Counted from the first letter of the stretch, positions 1-8,856 are shown. The stretch is 64,000 bases of DNA from Paenibacillus tritici (GCF_013204885.1 NZ_JABMKX010000001.1:415284-479283); one strand, 5' to 3'. Program-made: numbers and translations. The notes: generated by a model from the sequence alone, not told the origin.

Positions 1-816
1 CGGCTGATTGATGCGCTCGGAGTGCGGAATGAGTATATGCGGCAATTTGACAGCTTCAGCGAGCAGGATGTGTTGTCTTTCATTACGCTGGACCTCGGCA
101 ATACAAATTCTTTGTTCTCCTGTGTGCATCAGGCCAGGAATAATCTGCGCACGCTGCGCCAGCATTTGCCGAGCGAGCTGTGGGATATCGCGAACGGCTT
201 CAACCTGTGGCTCGGAGAGCAGTCCGTAGCGGATATTATGAGCGGCCCCCACCAGTTCTATCAGCAGGTTAAGGAACGTGCAGCCATGTTCCTCGGCGCC
301 GAGCAATCGGTGATGCTCCGGGGCAACGAATGGCATTTCATTGAGAGCGGCCGGTTCCTGGAACGGGCGGAGAATACGACACGTATCCTGCAGGCCGTCA
401 CCGTATCCTGCAAGTCGAAGGATATTAATTCGATCTATACCCAGCTTCAGGCCGTACTGAAATCGGTGAGCGGTTATCAGTCCTTCCGCCGGTATTATGC
501 CGATGACATGTCGCCGGAATGCATCCTTGAATTTCTGATCGTGAACCCGTATTTCCCCCGCTCGATCCGCTTCTCCTTCCACAAGCTGGAGGAGCATCTG
601 GCCAAGCTGGAACTGGATTCTTCTGAGAAGGGCTCAGGGCATGAGAAGGTGATGCGTCAAGCCGGCAAGATCAAAGCGGAGCTGGATTATATGGAGAAGG
701 AAGAGATGTCCGGTGATCTGACGCTGGATGTGCTGGAGGCGTTGATGTTATCCTGCCAGAAGCTCGGCAGAACGATGGACGGTGCTTTTTTTCGCCGTGA
801 AGGAGTCTCGGTATGA
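1..816 (+). CDS. Alpha-E domain protein (DUF403), 5' end outside window
   Basis: The reading frame is open from base 1, so the true start lies upstream; 271 codons are visible and the family is usually a little over 300 residues. The family hallmark WHFIESGRFLERAENTTRIL lies near residue 112-131 of the visible part, and the protein is mainly alpha-helical. Alpha-E proteins are usually encoded with a circularly permuted ATP-grasp protein and a transglutaminase-like protease, in systems linked to peptide ligation or protein modification; their exact role is unsettled. The stop overlaps the start of the transglutaminase gene in an ATGA, so the two are translationally coupled. An ATP-grasp gene would be expected just upstream of the window. 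Confidence 0.85.
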   Translation, partial: RLIDALGVRNEYMRQFDSFSEQDVLSFITLDLGNTNSLFSCVHQARNNLRTLRQHLPSELWDIANGFNLWLGEQSVADIMSGPHQFYQQVKERAAMFLGAEQSVMLRGNEWHFIESGRFLERAENTTRILQAVTVSCKSKDINSIYTQLQAVLKSVSGYQSFRRYYADDMSPECILEFLIVNPYFPRSIRFSFHKLEEHLAKLELDSSEKGSGHEKVMRQAGKIKAELDYMEKEEMSGDLTLDVLEALMLSCQKLGRTMDGAFFRREGVSV

Positions 817-1679
817 AGATTCAGATCCATCATACGACGACCTACAGCTACGCAGAGCCGGTGACGGACAGTGTCAATGAAATCAGGCTGACACCGCGGA
901 CGAATTACCGCCAGTCCTGTTATCATCATGAGGTAGAGGTGCATCCGCCGGCCAATCTGCTGACCTATGAGGATTTCTTCGGGAACCGTGTCCATGCCTA
1001 TTCGGTCAACAAGCCGCATACGGAGATGGTGATTCATACCAAAGCGACCGTGGTTACTCTCGACAAAGCACAAGGCGCCGACCTGCCGCATATCCCGCTG
1101 GAAGAGCAGGTGAAGCTGCTGAATGACGAGAAGTTTCAGAACCGCTATATCGAGTTTATTTTGCCCACCAGATATACCGAGGTGACGCAGGAGCTGGTTG
1201 AGTTTGCTTCGCAGCATCCTTTCGATGAAGCCGAGGATATGTATGAATGGACGAAAAAGCTGTCTTCCACCATCTACGAGCAGTTTACGTATGACCCCGA
1301 CGCGACGAGCGTCAACACTACGGTCAAAAGAGCGCTGATGCTCAAACGCGGAGTCTGCCAGGATTATGCGCATCTGATGATTGCCGTCTGCCGCAGTGTC
1401 GGTCTGCCCTCGCGTTATGTGAGCGGGTACCACTTTGTCGGTGATCTGCAGGGAGGCAACGCCGACTTTGAACAGGCCTCCCATGCCTGGGTGGAGACGC
1501 ATATTCCCGGAACGGGCTGGCTGGGCTTCGATCCTACCAATAACGTTGAAGTGAACTGGCGGTATATCAAGCTTGGACATGGACGGGATTATAAGGATAT
1601 CGTGCCGGTCAAAGGCGTATACCGCGGGGTAGCAGGCACGCTTACGGTTAAGGTGGATGTACGGAAGCTGGATAGTTAA
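813..1679 (+). CDS. Transglutaminase-like cysteine protease family protein
   Basis: A 288-residue cytosolic protein. The N-terminal 80 or so residues form the bacterial transglutaminase-like N domain (KIQIHHTTTYSYAEPVTDSV), followed by a transglutaminase core. The catalytic triad is visible: Cys in RGVCQDYAHL (about residue 180), His in SHAWVE (about 222) and Asp in GFDPTN (about 239). The start overlaps the stop of the alpha-E gene by four bases, the arrangement usual for this pair. A strong hairpin terminator follows directly, so this is the last gene of the operon. In known relatives the enzyme is thought to act as a peptidase or amide-processing enzyme; the substrate cannot be told from the sequence. 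Confidence 0.88.
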   Translation: MKIQIHHTTTYSYAEPVTDSVNEIRLTPRTNYRQSCYHHEVEVHPPANLLTYEDFFGNRVHAYSVNKPHTEMVIHTKATVVTLDKAQGADLPHIPLEEQVKLLNDEKFQNRYIEFILPTRYTEVTQELVEFASQHPFDEAEDMYEWTKKLSSTIYEQFTYDPDATSVNTTVKRALMLKRGVCQDYAHLMIAVCRSVGLPSRYVSGYHFVGDLQGGNADFEQASHAWVETHIPGTGWLGFDPTNNVEVNWRYIKLGHGRDYKDIVPVKGVYRGVAGTLTVKVDVRKLDS

Positions 1680-1695
1680 TGGAAAGTGGTTATAT

Positions 1696-1728
1696 AGCCC
1701 CCGCTGGCAGCGGGGGCTTTTCCTTTTA
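1696..1728 (+). terminator. Rho-independent terminator after transglutaminase gene
   Basis: A perfect 10-bp stem (AGCCCCCGCT / AGCGGGGGCT) with a GGC loop, followed by TTTTCCTTTT. It lies 17 bases after the stop codon. Confidence 0.9.
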
Positions 1729-1856
1729 CGGCTGTGCATGTTGCACAAGGTTTGCGCAATTTTTTGCATAATATGATTATAATCAAGGATCAATTGGGTA
1801 ATCTTGAAACAGAGCCATTCCAAACAGAATGGTAATCATGGAAGGAGAGTGTACAT

Positions 1857-2666
1857 ATGAGCCCAAATATAGCGAAAAAGCATCGTTTTGAGGGGAAAAC
1901 AGCCATAATCACAGGTGCGGGCTCGGGAATCGGCAGAGCGGCAGCCATCCAGTTCGCACGGGAAGGTGCCAATGTCGCCTTATTCGATCTGGTGAACGAA
2001 CGTACCTCAATCCTGGAACAGAAGCTGAATAAGCTGCGCAAGGACTGTGCGTTGGCTATTGATGTGGACACTTCGGATGCCGGCCGGATGGAGGAAGCGG
2101 TACGCAAGACGGTGGAGCATTTCGGAGGGCTTGATATTGTGTTTGCCAATGCAGGGATTAACGGAGTCGTCGGGCCGATTGAGGAGCTAAGCGTTAGTGA
2201 TTGGGAGAAGACCTTATCCGTCAACCTGACAGGCACCTTCCTGACGCTGAAATACAGCATTCCCCATCTGAAGGAGCGGGGCAAAGGCAGCATTATTATT
2301 ACCAGCTCGATCAACGGCAATAGCAGATTTACCAGCTTCGGCTGGTCACCATACAGTACTACGAAGGCCGGGCAGGTGGCTTTTGCCAAGATGGCTGCGC
2401 TGGAGCTGGCCAAGTTCAAAATCCGTGTAAATGTCATTTGTCCAGGAGCCATAGCGACGAATATTGATGAGAGTACGGAGTTCAATGAAGAGGTGGAGTC
2501 GATTGTCATTCCCATTGAATTCCCTGAAGGTGCGCAGCCGCTCGCAGACGGACCGGGTAAACCGGAGAATGTGGCTGATCTGGTTGCGTTCCTGGCCTCG
2601 GATGAATCCAGCCATATTACCGGTTCGCAGATTGTGATCGACGGTGCGGAGTCTCTGCTGTCTTAG
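1857..2666 (+). CDS. SDR family NAD(P)-dependent oxidoreductase
   Basis: A 269-residue classical short-chain dehydrogenase. Visible motifs are the cofactor-binding TGAGSGIG near residue 20, NAG in FANAGING near 99, the catalytic Ser in ITSSINGN near 149 and the YSTTK catalytic Tyr/Lys near residue 166. The C-terminal DESSHITGSQIVIDGAESLL is the usual SDR ending. A GGAGAG SD lies 8 bases before the ATG. It stands alone between a terminator and a short DUF1801 gene. The substrate cannot be assigned; many such proteins are annotated as 3-oxoacyl-ACP reductase-like or glucose dehydrogenase-like. Confidence 0.88.
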   Translation: MSPNIAKKHRFEGKTAIITGAGSGIGRAAAIQFAREGANVALFDLVNERTSILEQKLNKLRKDCALAIDVDTSDAGRMEEAVRKTVEHFGGLDIVFANAGINGVVGPIEELSVSDWEKTLSVNLTGTFLTLKYSIPHLKERGKGSIIITSSINGNSRFTSFGWSPYSTTKAGQVAFAKMAALELAKFKIRVNVICPGAIATNIDESTEFNEEVESIVIPIEFPEGAQPLADGPGKPENVADLVAFLASDESSHITGSQIVIDGAESLLS

Positions 2667-2739
2667 GCCGTAGTGCGTATTGCTGACCTAGACAAGCTGT
2701 AAGAAACTGCACCACATTCCCCCAGGAAAAGGTGATTCC

Positions 2740-3084
2740 ATGAACCAAGAGGTTACAGATTTCATTGCCCAAATCAAACTGCCCTGGCAAGTGGAGATAT
2801 GCTCCAGGCTGCGTGAAGTCATTCATGAAGCGATCCCGGACGTTACGGAACGAATCCAGTACGGTAAACCGCATTTTCTCAAAAACGGGAAATATGCAGC
2901 GGTAATCTCGACCGCCAAAGGCTGGGTGAGCTTCTCCATATTCAATGCGGCAGCGCTGGAAGTGCCTGAAGGCCAGTTCGAAGCGGGCAGTGGTGAGCGT
3001 CTGACAACCAAGCTGGCGGAGGGTAAGGCTGTTGATTATGAACTGCTGTCTTCCTTGCTGAAGCAGGCTTCGGCTGCGCTTTAA
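2740..3084 (+). CDS. DUF1801 domain protein (YdhG-like)
   Basis: A 114-residue soluble protein with the DUF1801 pattern: an N-terminal helix (VTDFIAQIKLPWQVEICSRLREVIHEAIPDV), then ERIQYGKPHFLKNGKYAAVIS and GWVSFSIFNAAAL. Proteins of this fold in Bacillus include YdhG, named an iron chaperone, but the function of this clade is not firmly known. The gene follows the SDR by 73 bases and a terminator lies after it. AAAGGTGATTCC precedes the ATG as a good SD. Confidence 0.75.
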   Translation: MNQEVTDFIAQIKLPWQVEICSRLREVIHEAIPDVTERIQYGKPHFLKNGKYAAVISTAKGWVSFSIFNAAALEVPEGQFEAGSGERLTTKLAEGKAVDYELLSSLLKQASAAL

Positions 3085-3117
3085 GAATTAACTAATACCT
3101 GTCCCCCGGGACACTGA

Positions 3118-3147
3118 GGCACTGCCAGAATTGGCGGTGTCTTTTTG
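3118..3147 (+). terminator. Rho-independent terminator
   Basis: GGCACTGCCA pairs with TGGCGGTGTC (two G-U pairs) around a GAAT loop, followed by TTTTTGTCTT. Confidence 0.8.
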
Positions 3148-3225
3148 TCTTACTGGAATCTAATTAGATACTTGTAAAATAACAAACATAATGATAATAT
3201 GTCTATATTAAAGTAAAAAAAGGGT

Positions 3226-4026
3226 GTGGTGATCCAGTTGCCAGAAGGAAATGAAGCAGTCCGAATATCGGAAAAGTTCTGGAATGCCCCGGTTGCCGAG
3301 TTGAAGCAGGGTTATTCCTGCGAAGCAGACGGGCATATCACTGTATACCATTGTCTGGTCTGCGGGGAACGATTCGAGAAAGGCATTATTTATAAGGATG
3401 GGGACACCTTGTATGAGGCGGAGCGGTTCGCAGCTCTGCATGTGGACAGCGTACATGGCGGAATGTTCAACTGGCTGCTGACGCTGGACAAGAAGCTGAC
3501 CGGATTAACCGATTTGCAAAAAGGGCTGCTGCAAGCCTTTCGCCAAAGTCTTAGCGATGCAGAGGCCGCCAAGGAGCTGGGAATCGGCAGCACCTCTACC
3601 GTGCGTAATCACCGCTTCACCCTGCGGGAGAAAGTGAAGCAGGCCAGGCTATTCCTGGCGGTCATGGAGCTGGCCGAGGAGAAGCCGGGACCTTCTTCAC
3701 CTTTTGTCAGCATTCCGCGGACTGCAGAGATGGTCGATGAACGGTTTGCGATTACAGAGCAGGAGAATGAGGACATTCTGGGGACCTATTTCAAACAGGG
3801 GCCGGACGGCCCCTTGTCAGAGTTCCCGAAGAAGCAGAAACGTAAAGTGGCGATTCTGCGCCACCTGATTCAGCGGTTCGAGACGGGACGCAAATATAGC
3901 GAGCAAGAGATTAATGCCGTGCTGGAATCGGCTTATCCCGATTATGTGACGCTGCGGCGTTACCTGATTGATTACGGGCTGCTGGACCGCGAGGATGACG
4001 GCAGCAGATATTGGGTGAAATTATAG
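3226..4026 (+). CDS. DUF2087 transcriptional regulator
   Basis: About 266 residues. The central segment DAEAAKELGIGSTSTVRNHRFTLREK (residues 112-137) looks like a LuxR-type helix-turn-helix, and the C-terminal 65 residues (KRKVAILRHLIQRFETGRKYSEQEINAVL ending RRYLIDYGLLDR..YWVK) are a DUF2087 domain, common at the end of small Firmicutes regulators. The N-terminal part has a Cys pair (VYHCLVCGERF). The frame opens at GTG 3226, but TTG at 3238 is at least as good a start because GGTGAT lies just before it. The GIY-YIG gene follows after 22 bases, probably in the same transcript. The targets are unknown. Confidence 0.8.
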   Translation: MVIQLPEGNEAVRISEKFWNAPVAELKQGYSCEADGHITVYHCLVCGERFEKGIIYKDGDTLYEAERFAALHVDSVHGGMFNWLLTLDKKLTGLTDLQKGLLQAFRQSLSDAEAAKELGIGSTSTVRNHRFTLREKVKQARLFLAVMELAEEKPGPSSPFVSIPRTAEMVDERFAITEQENEDILGTYFKQGPDGPLSEFPKKQKRKVAILRHLIQRFETGRKYSEQEINAVLESAYPDYVTLRRYLIDYGLLDREDDGSRYWVKL

Positions 4027-4048
4027 TAAGAAGGAGAGACAACAAACG

Positions 4049-4426
4049 ATGGATAAAGCCAGACGCAAGGAACTGGGATATAATTACGCGCACTCGCACA
4101 GGCCGATGGGGGTCTACAGGATTGTAAATACCGGCAATGAGAAAATGTATATTGGCAGCAGTCTGAATCTCGACGGGGTCTGGAACAAGCATAAATTCAT
4201 GCTGGACATCAAAGCCCATGATAACAAGGAGCTGCAGAGCGACTGGAATGAACGCGGGGAGGCGGGCTTCCGCTTCGAGGTGCTGGAGCAGATTAAGCCG
4301 GAAGAGGATTTCGTGGCAGATGTGCAGGAGCTGAAGAAATACAGCAAAAGGCTCCCGGACATGGAAAGCAAGTGGCTGGAGCAGCTGTCTCCTTACGGGG
4401 AACGCGGTTATCACAAGCAGAAGTAG
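4049..4426 (+). CDS. GIY-YIG nuclease family protein
   Basis: A 125-residue protein whose N-terminal half carries the GIY-YIG fold: GVYRIVN (residues 16-22) followed by MYIGSS (31-36) and a conserved downstream Glu region (FEVLEQI). It is a free-standing single domain of the kind found in many Bacillales, not an intron-borne homing enzyme, since no intron or maturase surrounds it. It sits 22 bases after the DUF2087 regulator with an AAGGAGAG SD. Whether it still cuts DNA is not known. Confidence 0.82.
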   Translation: MDKARRKELGYNYAHSHRPMGVYRIVNTGNEKMYIGSSLNLDGVWNKHKFMLDIKAHDNKELQSDWNERGEAGFRFEVLEQIKPEEDFVADVQELKKYSKRLPDMESKWLEQLSPYGERGYHKQK

Positions 4427-4457
4427 CAAGTAGCAGTCTGCCTGGTGCTAAGAAGCG

Positions 4458-4513
4458 ATAAATTACGGGCAGCCGGGAATGAATAATAAATTACAGGCAA
4501 ACCGGGAATGAAT
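4458..4513 (+). repeat. 28-bp tandem duplication
   Basis: Two adjacent copies (4458-4485 and 4486-4513) of a unit beginning ATAAATTAC and ending GGGAATGAAT, differing at a few bases. It lies in the 186-base gap between the GIY-YIG and DUF1992 genes. Confidence 0.8.
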
Positions 4514-4612
4514 TTCAGCAGCACCCGTGCTAAAATAAGGACAAAGCTGTAGAAGAATGTGCCGTTTGGAATGTGAAAAGGCACCCGGGTGCTGATGAAA
4601 GGAACGGTGTGG

Positions 4613-5011
4613 ATGGCTATATTATCCTGGCTTGCAGAACAAAGGATTCAGGAAGCTATGCGCGGCGGAGAGTTTGCCAATCTGCCGGGGCACGGCAAGC
4701 CGCTGGAGCTGGAGGATCTCTCGGGGGTGCCCGAGGAGCTGCGGATGTCCTACAAGATCATGAAGAATGCCGGATTGCTGCCCGAGGAAGTCACGCTGCG
4801 GGCAGAGTGTGTGACGCTCGAAGAGCTGCTGCTGGCTTGTCACACCAGCGGCAACAGTGATACTGGCGAACGTAAGGAGCTGGAAACCAAGCTCTCGCTC
4901 AAGCGTCTTCGTCTCCAGCAGCTTCTTCAGGAACGCGGGCTGGAGGGCAATGCTGCCTATTCGGATTACGGGGACATGATCCGGCAGCGGCTGACGGGAA
5001 TAGAAGAGTAA
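4613..5011 (+). CDS. DUF1992 domain protein
   Basis: A 132-residue soluble protein. The opening MAILSWLAEQRIQEAMRGG and the following FANLPGHGKPLELED are the conserved core of DUF1992, the domain shared with the DnaJ homologue DNAJC28. An ATG-type start at 4613 is chosen because AAAGGA lies 9 bases upstream and the family normally begins just here; an in-frame GTG at 4589 would add eight unconserved residues. The C-terminal half is a helical, probably coiled, segment (ERKELETKLSLKRLRLQQLLQ). The function is unknown. A strong terminator follows. Confidence 0.8.
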   Translation: MAILSWLAEQRIQEAMRGGEFANLPGHGKPLELEDLSGVPEELRMSYKIMKNAGLLPEEVTLRAECVTLEELLLACHTSGNSDTGERKELETKLSLKRLRLQQLLQERGLEGNAAYSDYGDMIRQRLTGIEE

Positions 5012-5017
5012 GCAGGT

Positions 5018-5048
5018 AACCTCCGGTTCATAGAACCGGAGGTTTTGT
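5018..5048 (+). terminator. Rho-independent terminator
   Basis: A perfect 12-bp stem AACCTCCGGTTC / GAACCGGAGGTT with an ATA loop, then TTGTG. It lies 7 bases after the DUF1992 stop codon. Confidence 0.88.
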
Positions 5049-5072
5049 GCTGGTATAGGAATCATAATAGAA

Positions 5073-5190
5073 GTATTTTCACACAAAAACCGAATACAAT
5101 GTGCTGCTTCGAAGGCCGGATGCTCCCGAAATGGGCAGCTGGTAAGGTGGAGGTAGCCAAAAGAATTGTCTAAACCGCAGAGGTTCAGAC
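5073..5190 (+). repeat. Dispersed intergenic repeat, element A (copy 1)
   Basis: The segment begins GTATTTTCACAC, contains AAACCGAATACAATGTGCT and continues through GGCCGGATGC, AAATGGGCAG, GAGGTAGCCA and CGCAGAGGTTC. The same order of blocks recurs at 52521-52640, with the first 33 bases differing at one position, and the AAACCGAATACAATGTGCT core recurs at 52054-52072. No reading frame is conserved between copies. Together with element B it fills most of the 614-base gene-free stretch between the DUF1992 gene and hrpB; nothing else is seen there. Confidence 0.85.
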
Positions 5191-5337
5191 ATTATCCAGC
5201 CGCAGGGTGATTTTGTTCTGGGTAGGGATTGGGGAAGCTTTTGGCAGCGCCGTGGGAGTAGTTTTTGTGCAAGGGCGAAGGCTGTGGGGAGCAGAGTAAG
5301 TGGATTTTCTCCACCTGCTGATAACCAATGAACCGCA

Positions 5338-5490
5338 GCTATAACAGCAGTTGGAAAAATAGCACTTAAATGACTGCACTTCACCCAAAGTAGCTAAAAC
5401 CACCGCCAGCAGATGCTGTTTTTCCACTTGCTTGCCCACAATCCGCCGAAACCCACAAATTAAGGTACATAATTCCACTTGCTTACAGTG
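5338..5490 (+). repeat. Dispersed intergenic repeat, element B (copy 1)
   Basis: The segment shares an ordered set of blocks with 31786-31940: CAGTTGGA, CACTTAA, CCCAAGTAGC/CCAAAGTAGC, AGATGCTGTTT, TCCACTTGCTT, ACAAATTAAG and ATTCCACTTGCTT. TTCCACTTGCTT occurs twice within each copy, near the middle and at the end. No gene is evident on either strand. A single related tail (TTCCACTTGTTT) is also found after element A at 52662. Confidence 0.82.
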
Positions 5491-5662
5491 GTGTGTATTG
5501 CGGTGAAGGCAGAAGTTGGAAGCGCGTGCTACAACAGCCGGAAGCCCGAAGGTTCACCGTAATGACGATTAAGCTTCTACTTGATATCCGGGGCGGTTTG
5601 ACCCATGATAATGAAATGGAAAGATACTTAACTTAGCTTTTAGCGGATGATGGAGAGATGAA

Positions 5663-8155
5663 ATGAATCAGCTTCCAATTATGCAGGTGCTTCCTGACCT
5701 GAAGAGGATTTTAACTGACCGTACAGCGGCTATTCTGATCGCCGAGCCTGGAGCGGGGAAGACTACGGCTACCCCGCCTGCTCTGCTGGAGGAGCCCTGG
5801 CTGGCCGGTAAAACCATTCTCATGCTGGAGCCCAGACGTCTGGCAGCCCGTTCGGCCGCAGGCTATATGGCTTCCTGTATGGGGGAGAATGTCGGTCAGA
5901 CCGTAGGATACCGTATGCGGATGGATACCCGGGTGGGTAAAAATACACGTATCGTTGTAGTAACTGAAGGCGTTCTGACCAGAATGCTGCAAAGCGACCC
6001 GTCGCTGGGGGATGTGGGTCTTATTATCTTCGATGAATTCCATGAGCGCAGCCTCCATGCGGATCTTGGATTGGCGCTGGCGCTTGAAGCGCAAAGTGTA
6101 CTCCGCGAGGATCTGCGTATTCTGGTGATGTCTGCGACACTGGACAGTGATCGCGTATCTGCACTGCTGGGCCAAGCCCCGGTCGTGCATTGTCCAGGCC
6201 GCACTTATCCGGTGGAGACCCTCTATGTGCCGGATGCTGGCACGGTCAACCCGGAGAAGTCCGCGGCGGCTGCCGTCCGCAGGGCACTGGCCGAGCAGCC
6301 GGGGGATGTTCTTGTTTTTCTGCCCGGTGAGCGGGAGATCCGCCGGACGGAACAGGAGTTGGCCGCAGCAAGCCTACCGGCGGGAACGGTGCTGCGTCCG
6401 CTCTACGGCCAACTGCCCCAGCAGCAGCAGGATGCGGCGGTAGCTCCTGCTGTAGCAGGTGAACGGAAGGTCGTTCTGGCGACATCTATCGCTGAGACGA
6501 GTCTGACGATTGAAGGGGTGCGGACGGTGATTGACACAGGTCTTCGCCGGACCCAGGTGTTCTCTCCGCGTACCAGTATGCCGCGGCTGACAACGGTGCC
6601 TGTCTCGAAGGCGTCGGCGGATCAGCGCCGCGGCCGGGCAGGCCGCACTGCGCCGGGCGTCTGCTACAGGCTGTGGAGCCGGGAGGCGCATAACCATCTT
6701 CCGGACGATAACGTGCCGGAGATCATGGAGACCGACCTGGCGCAGCTCGCCCTGGAGCTGGCGCTATGGGGCGTGCGCGAGCCTGCTGCGCTCGCCTGGC
6801 TTGACGCGCCGCCTGCCGCGCCTTATGCGCAGGCCACGGCGCTGCTGCGCCAGCTCGGCGCGCTTGACGCCGGCGGCGCCATTACGCCGCACGGCCGCAG
6901 CATGGCCGCGCTCGGCGCGCACCCGCGCATCGCGCACATGCTGCTGCGCGCGGCAGACCTTGCAGCCGCGCCGCTCGCCGCCAGGCTCGCAGCGCTGCTG
7001 CAGGAGCGGGACCTCTTCAAGGGTCCCGCGGCCCAGGACAGCGACCTCACGCTGCGCGTGGAGGCGCTGTTCGGGTTCGGGCGCTCCGCATCTGGCGGCG
7101 GAGCGGACCCGGCGGTCTTGCGCGCGGTGCAGCGCGAGAGCCGGGTCTTCCTGGCGCAGCTGGGGGCAGCGCCAGACGAAGGGCCGGGCGACATCAGCCG
7201 CAGCGGCCTGCTGTTGTCGTTCGCCTATCCCGACCGCATCGGGCAGAAACGCGGCGACGGCGCGTTTCTGCTCTCAGGCGGCCGGGGGGCGGCCATGCGC
7301 GAGGGGCAGCCGCTGGCGCGCTCGCCCTACATTGTGGCACCCGGCGTGGATGACCGTGCCGGGCAGAGCCGGATCATGCTTGCTGCAGCGCTCTCCGAGC
7401 AGGACCTGCTGAAGCATCACGCGGATAGCCTTCTGGAAGAACGCGAAGTCTACTGGGACAGTGAGAGCGGGAGCGTTAAGGCACGGCGGGTGACCAGACT
7501 GGGGGCACTCGTGCTGAAGCAGACCACCCATGAACGGGCTACGGCAGAAGAGACGGAGAGCGTACTGCTGAAGGTGATCGCCGCGGAAGGGCTACAGCTG
7601 CTGCCTTGGGAGAAAGGGACCACCCAGTTGCGGCAGCGGATGGAATTCATGCACTCGCTGCGGGCCGACTGGCCCGATATGTCGGATGAGGCGTTGACGG
7701 ATACATTGGAGGAATGGCTGGCACCCTTTATACAAGGGATGCGGAATCTCCGTGATTTACAGCGGGTGAAGCTGACGCAGGCGCTGGAGGGGATGCTGGA
7801 CTGGAATAGCCGCCAATTGCTGAACAAGGAAGCGCCGACGCATATTACGGTGCCGAGCGGTTCGCGTGTCCCTTTGGATTACAGCAATCCGGGGGCGCCG
7901 GTGCTGGCGGTCAGGCTGCAGGAGATGTTCGGACAGACGGATACCCCGCGGATAGGCGGAGGCAAGGTTCCGGTGCTGCTGCACCTGTTGTCTCCGGCGA
8001 GAAGGCCGATGCAGGTCACCTCGGACCTGTCGAGCTTTTGGCAGAACACCTACTTCGAGGTCAAAAAAGATCTGAAAGGCCGTTATCCCAAGCACTACTG
8101 GCCGGAGAACCCGCTGGAGGCAGTGCCGACAAACCGCACCCGCCCTCCTAAATAG
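5663..8155 (+). CDS. hrpB: ATP-dependent helicase HrpB
   Basis: An 830-residue DExH-box superfamily 2 helicase of normal HrpB length. Walker A is AEPGAGKTT (about residue 26), the DEAH-type box is DEFHERS (about 124), motif III is SATL, and motif VI is QRRGRAGRT (about 322). The helicase-associated and HrpB C-terminal domains follow, ending SSFWQNTYFEVKKDLKGRYPKHYWPE, typical of HrpB. The cellular role of HrpB is unclear in Firmicutes; RNA metabolism is assumed from relatives. The coding strand between about 6720 and 7350 is unusually rich in G+C, with GCG/GCC codons piled up compared with both ends of the gene. The ATG has a GGAGAG SD. Confidence 0.95.
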   Translation: MNQLPIMQVLPDLKRILTDRTAAILIAEPGAGKTTATPPALLEEPWLAGKTILMLEPRRLAARSAAGYMASCMGENVGQTVGYRMRMDTRVGKNTRIVVVTEGVLTRMLQSDPSLGDVGLIIFDEFHERSLHADLGLALALEAQSVLREDLRILVMSATLDSDRVSALLGQAPVVHCPGRTYPVETLYVPDAGTVNPEKSAAAAVRRALAEQPGDVLVFLPGEREIRRTEQELAAASLPAGTVLRPLYGQLPQQQQDAAVAPAVAGERKVVLATSIAETSLTIEGVRTVIDTGLRRTQVFSPRTSMPRLTTVPVSKASADQRRGRAGRTAPGVCYRLWSREAHNHLPDDNVPEIMETDLAQLALELALWGVREPAALAWLDAPPAAPYAQATALLRQLGALDAGGAITPHGRSMAALGAHPRIAHMLLRAADLAAAPLAARLAALLQERDLFKGPAAQDSDLTLRVEALFGFGRSASGGGADPAVLRAVQRESRVFLAQLGAAPDEGPGDISRSGLLLSFAYPDRIGQKRGDGAFLLSGGRGAAMREGQPLARSPYIVAPGVDDRAGQSRIMLAAALSEQDLLKHHADSLLEEREVYWDSESGSVKARRVTRLGALVLKQTTHERATAEETESVLLKVIAAEGLQLLPWEKGTTQLRQRMEFMHSLRADWPDMSDEALTDTLEEWLAPFIQGMRNLRDLQRVKLTQALEGMLDWNSRQLLNKEAPTHITVPSGSRVPLDYSNPGAPVLAVRLQEMFGQTDTPRIGGGKVPVLLHLLSPARRPMQVTSDLSSFWQNTYFEVKKDLKGRYPKHYWPENPLEAVPTNRTRPPK

Positions 8156-8259
8156 AAGGGGAACCTACAGATTTTTGCCCGGAGAATGGTATTCGCTGTT
8201 TGGACAGCCCATGATCGGGTAATACAATAGCGAACAACAATTACGAAGGAGGGCTTCAA

Positions 8260-8856
8260 GTGACAGAGAAAATTATTGGTGTATTCGATACGGAACAAGA
8301 AGCAACCAGAGCAATTGAAAGTTTGCAGAGTCAAGGGTTCACCAACGATGAAATTTCCGTAATAACGAAGGATCGGGATGATCTCAAGCATATCTCCGAA
8401 GATACAGGAACGATGGCACCGGAAGGTGTTGCTACAGGCGCGGCAACCGGCGGGGTAGTTGGAGGCGTGACCGGACTGCTGGCCGGGATCGGCGCACTCG
8501 CTATTCCGGGAATTGGTCCAATCCTCGCAGCGGGTCCAATCGTAGCTACGCTAACAGGGGCGGCTATTGGAGTAGGTGCTGGCGGACTGGTCGGCGGATT
8601 AATCGGGCTCGGTATTCCTGAGGATGAGGCGAGAGATTACGAAGGATATATCGACAGCGGCAAAATCCTCGTTCTGGTCGATGACAACGGCCGGGGGAGA
8701 GATATCCATACGGTATTCCGCGGCAACCGCTCACTGAACTCCAATCGTTACGACAGCCTCTACCCGGAGGATACCAGAGTCGGCAACTCTTTGGGCAACA
8801 GGGGCGCGATGAACGCAGACCGTGATCCGGACCTCTATAACCGCGACAAAATATAA
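8260..8856 (+). CDS. General stress protein, GSP17M/YflT-like domain
   Basis: A 198-residue protein. The N-terminal 70 residues (KIIGVFDTEQEATRAIESLQSQGFTNDEISVITKDRDD) match the general stress protein 17M domain found in B. subtilis YflT. Next come glycine- and alanine-rich helices (GVATGAATGGVVGGVTGLLAG and onward) resembling a glycine zipper that can insert in a membrane, and then a Arg/Asn/Asp-rich tail. The start is GTG with a GAAGGAGGG SD. Homologues are induced by general stress through SigB; no SigB-type promoter was confidently seen here. A terminator follows. Confidence 0.82.
   Translation: MTEKIIGVFDTEQEATRAIESLQSQGFTNDEISVITKDRDDLKHISEDTGTMAPEGVATGAATGGVVGGVTGLLAGIGALAIPGIGPILAAGPIVATLTGAAIGVGAGGLVGGLIGLGIPEDEARDYEGYIDSGKILVLVDDNGRGRDIHTVFRGNRSLNSNRYDSLYPEDTRVGNSLGNRGAMNADRDPDLYNRDKI

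Noticed and set aside
687..1823. 378-codon antisense frame over the transglutaminase gene
   Set aside because: It lies opposite a gene with an intact catalytic triad and a terminator; the translation resembles no protein family.
4049..4426. Homing endonuclease or intron-borne GIY-YIG
   Set aside because: No intron boundaries or interrupted gene nearby; the single-domain form is common as a stand-alone protein.
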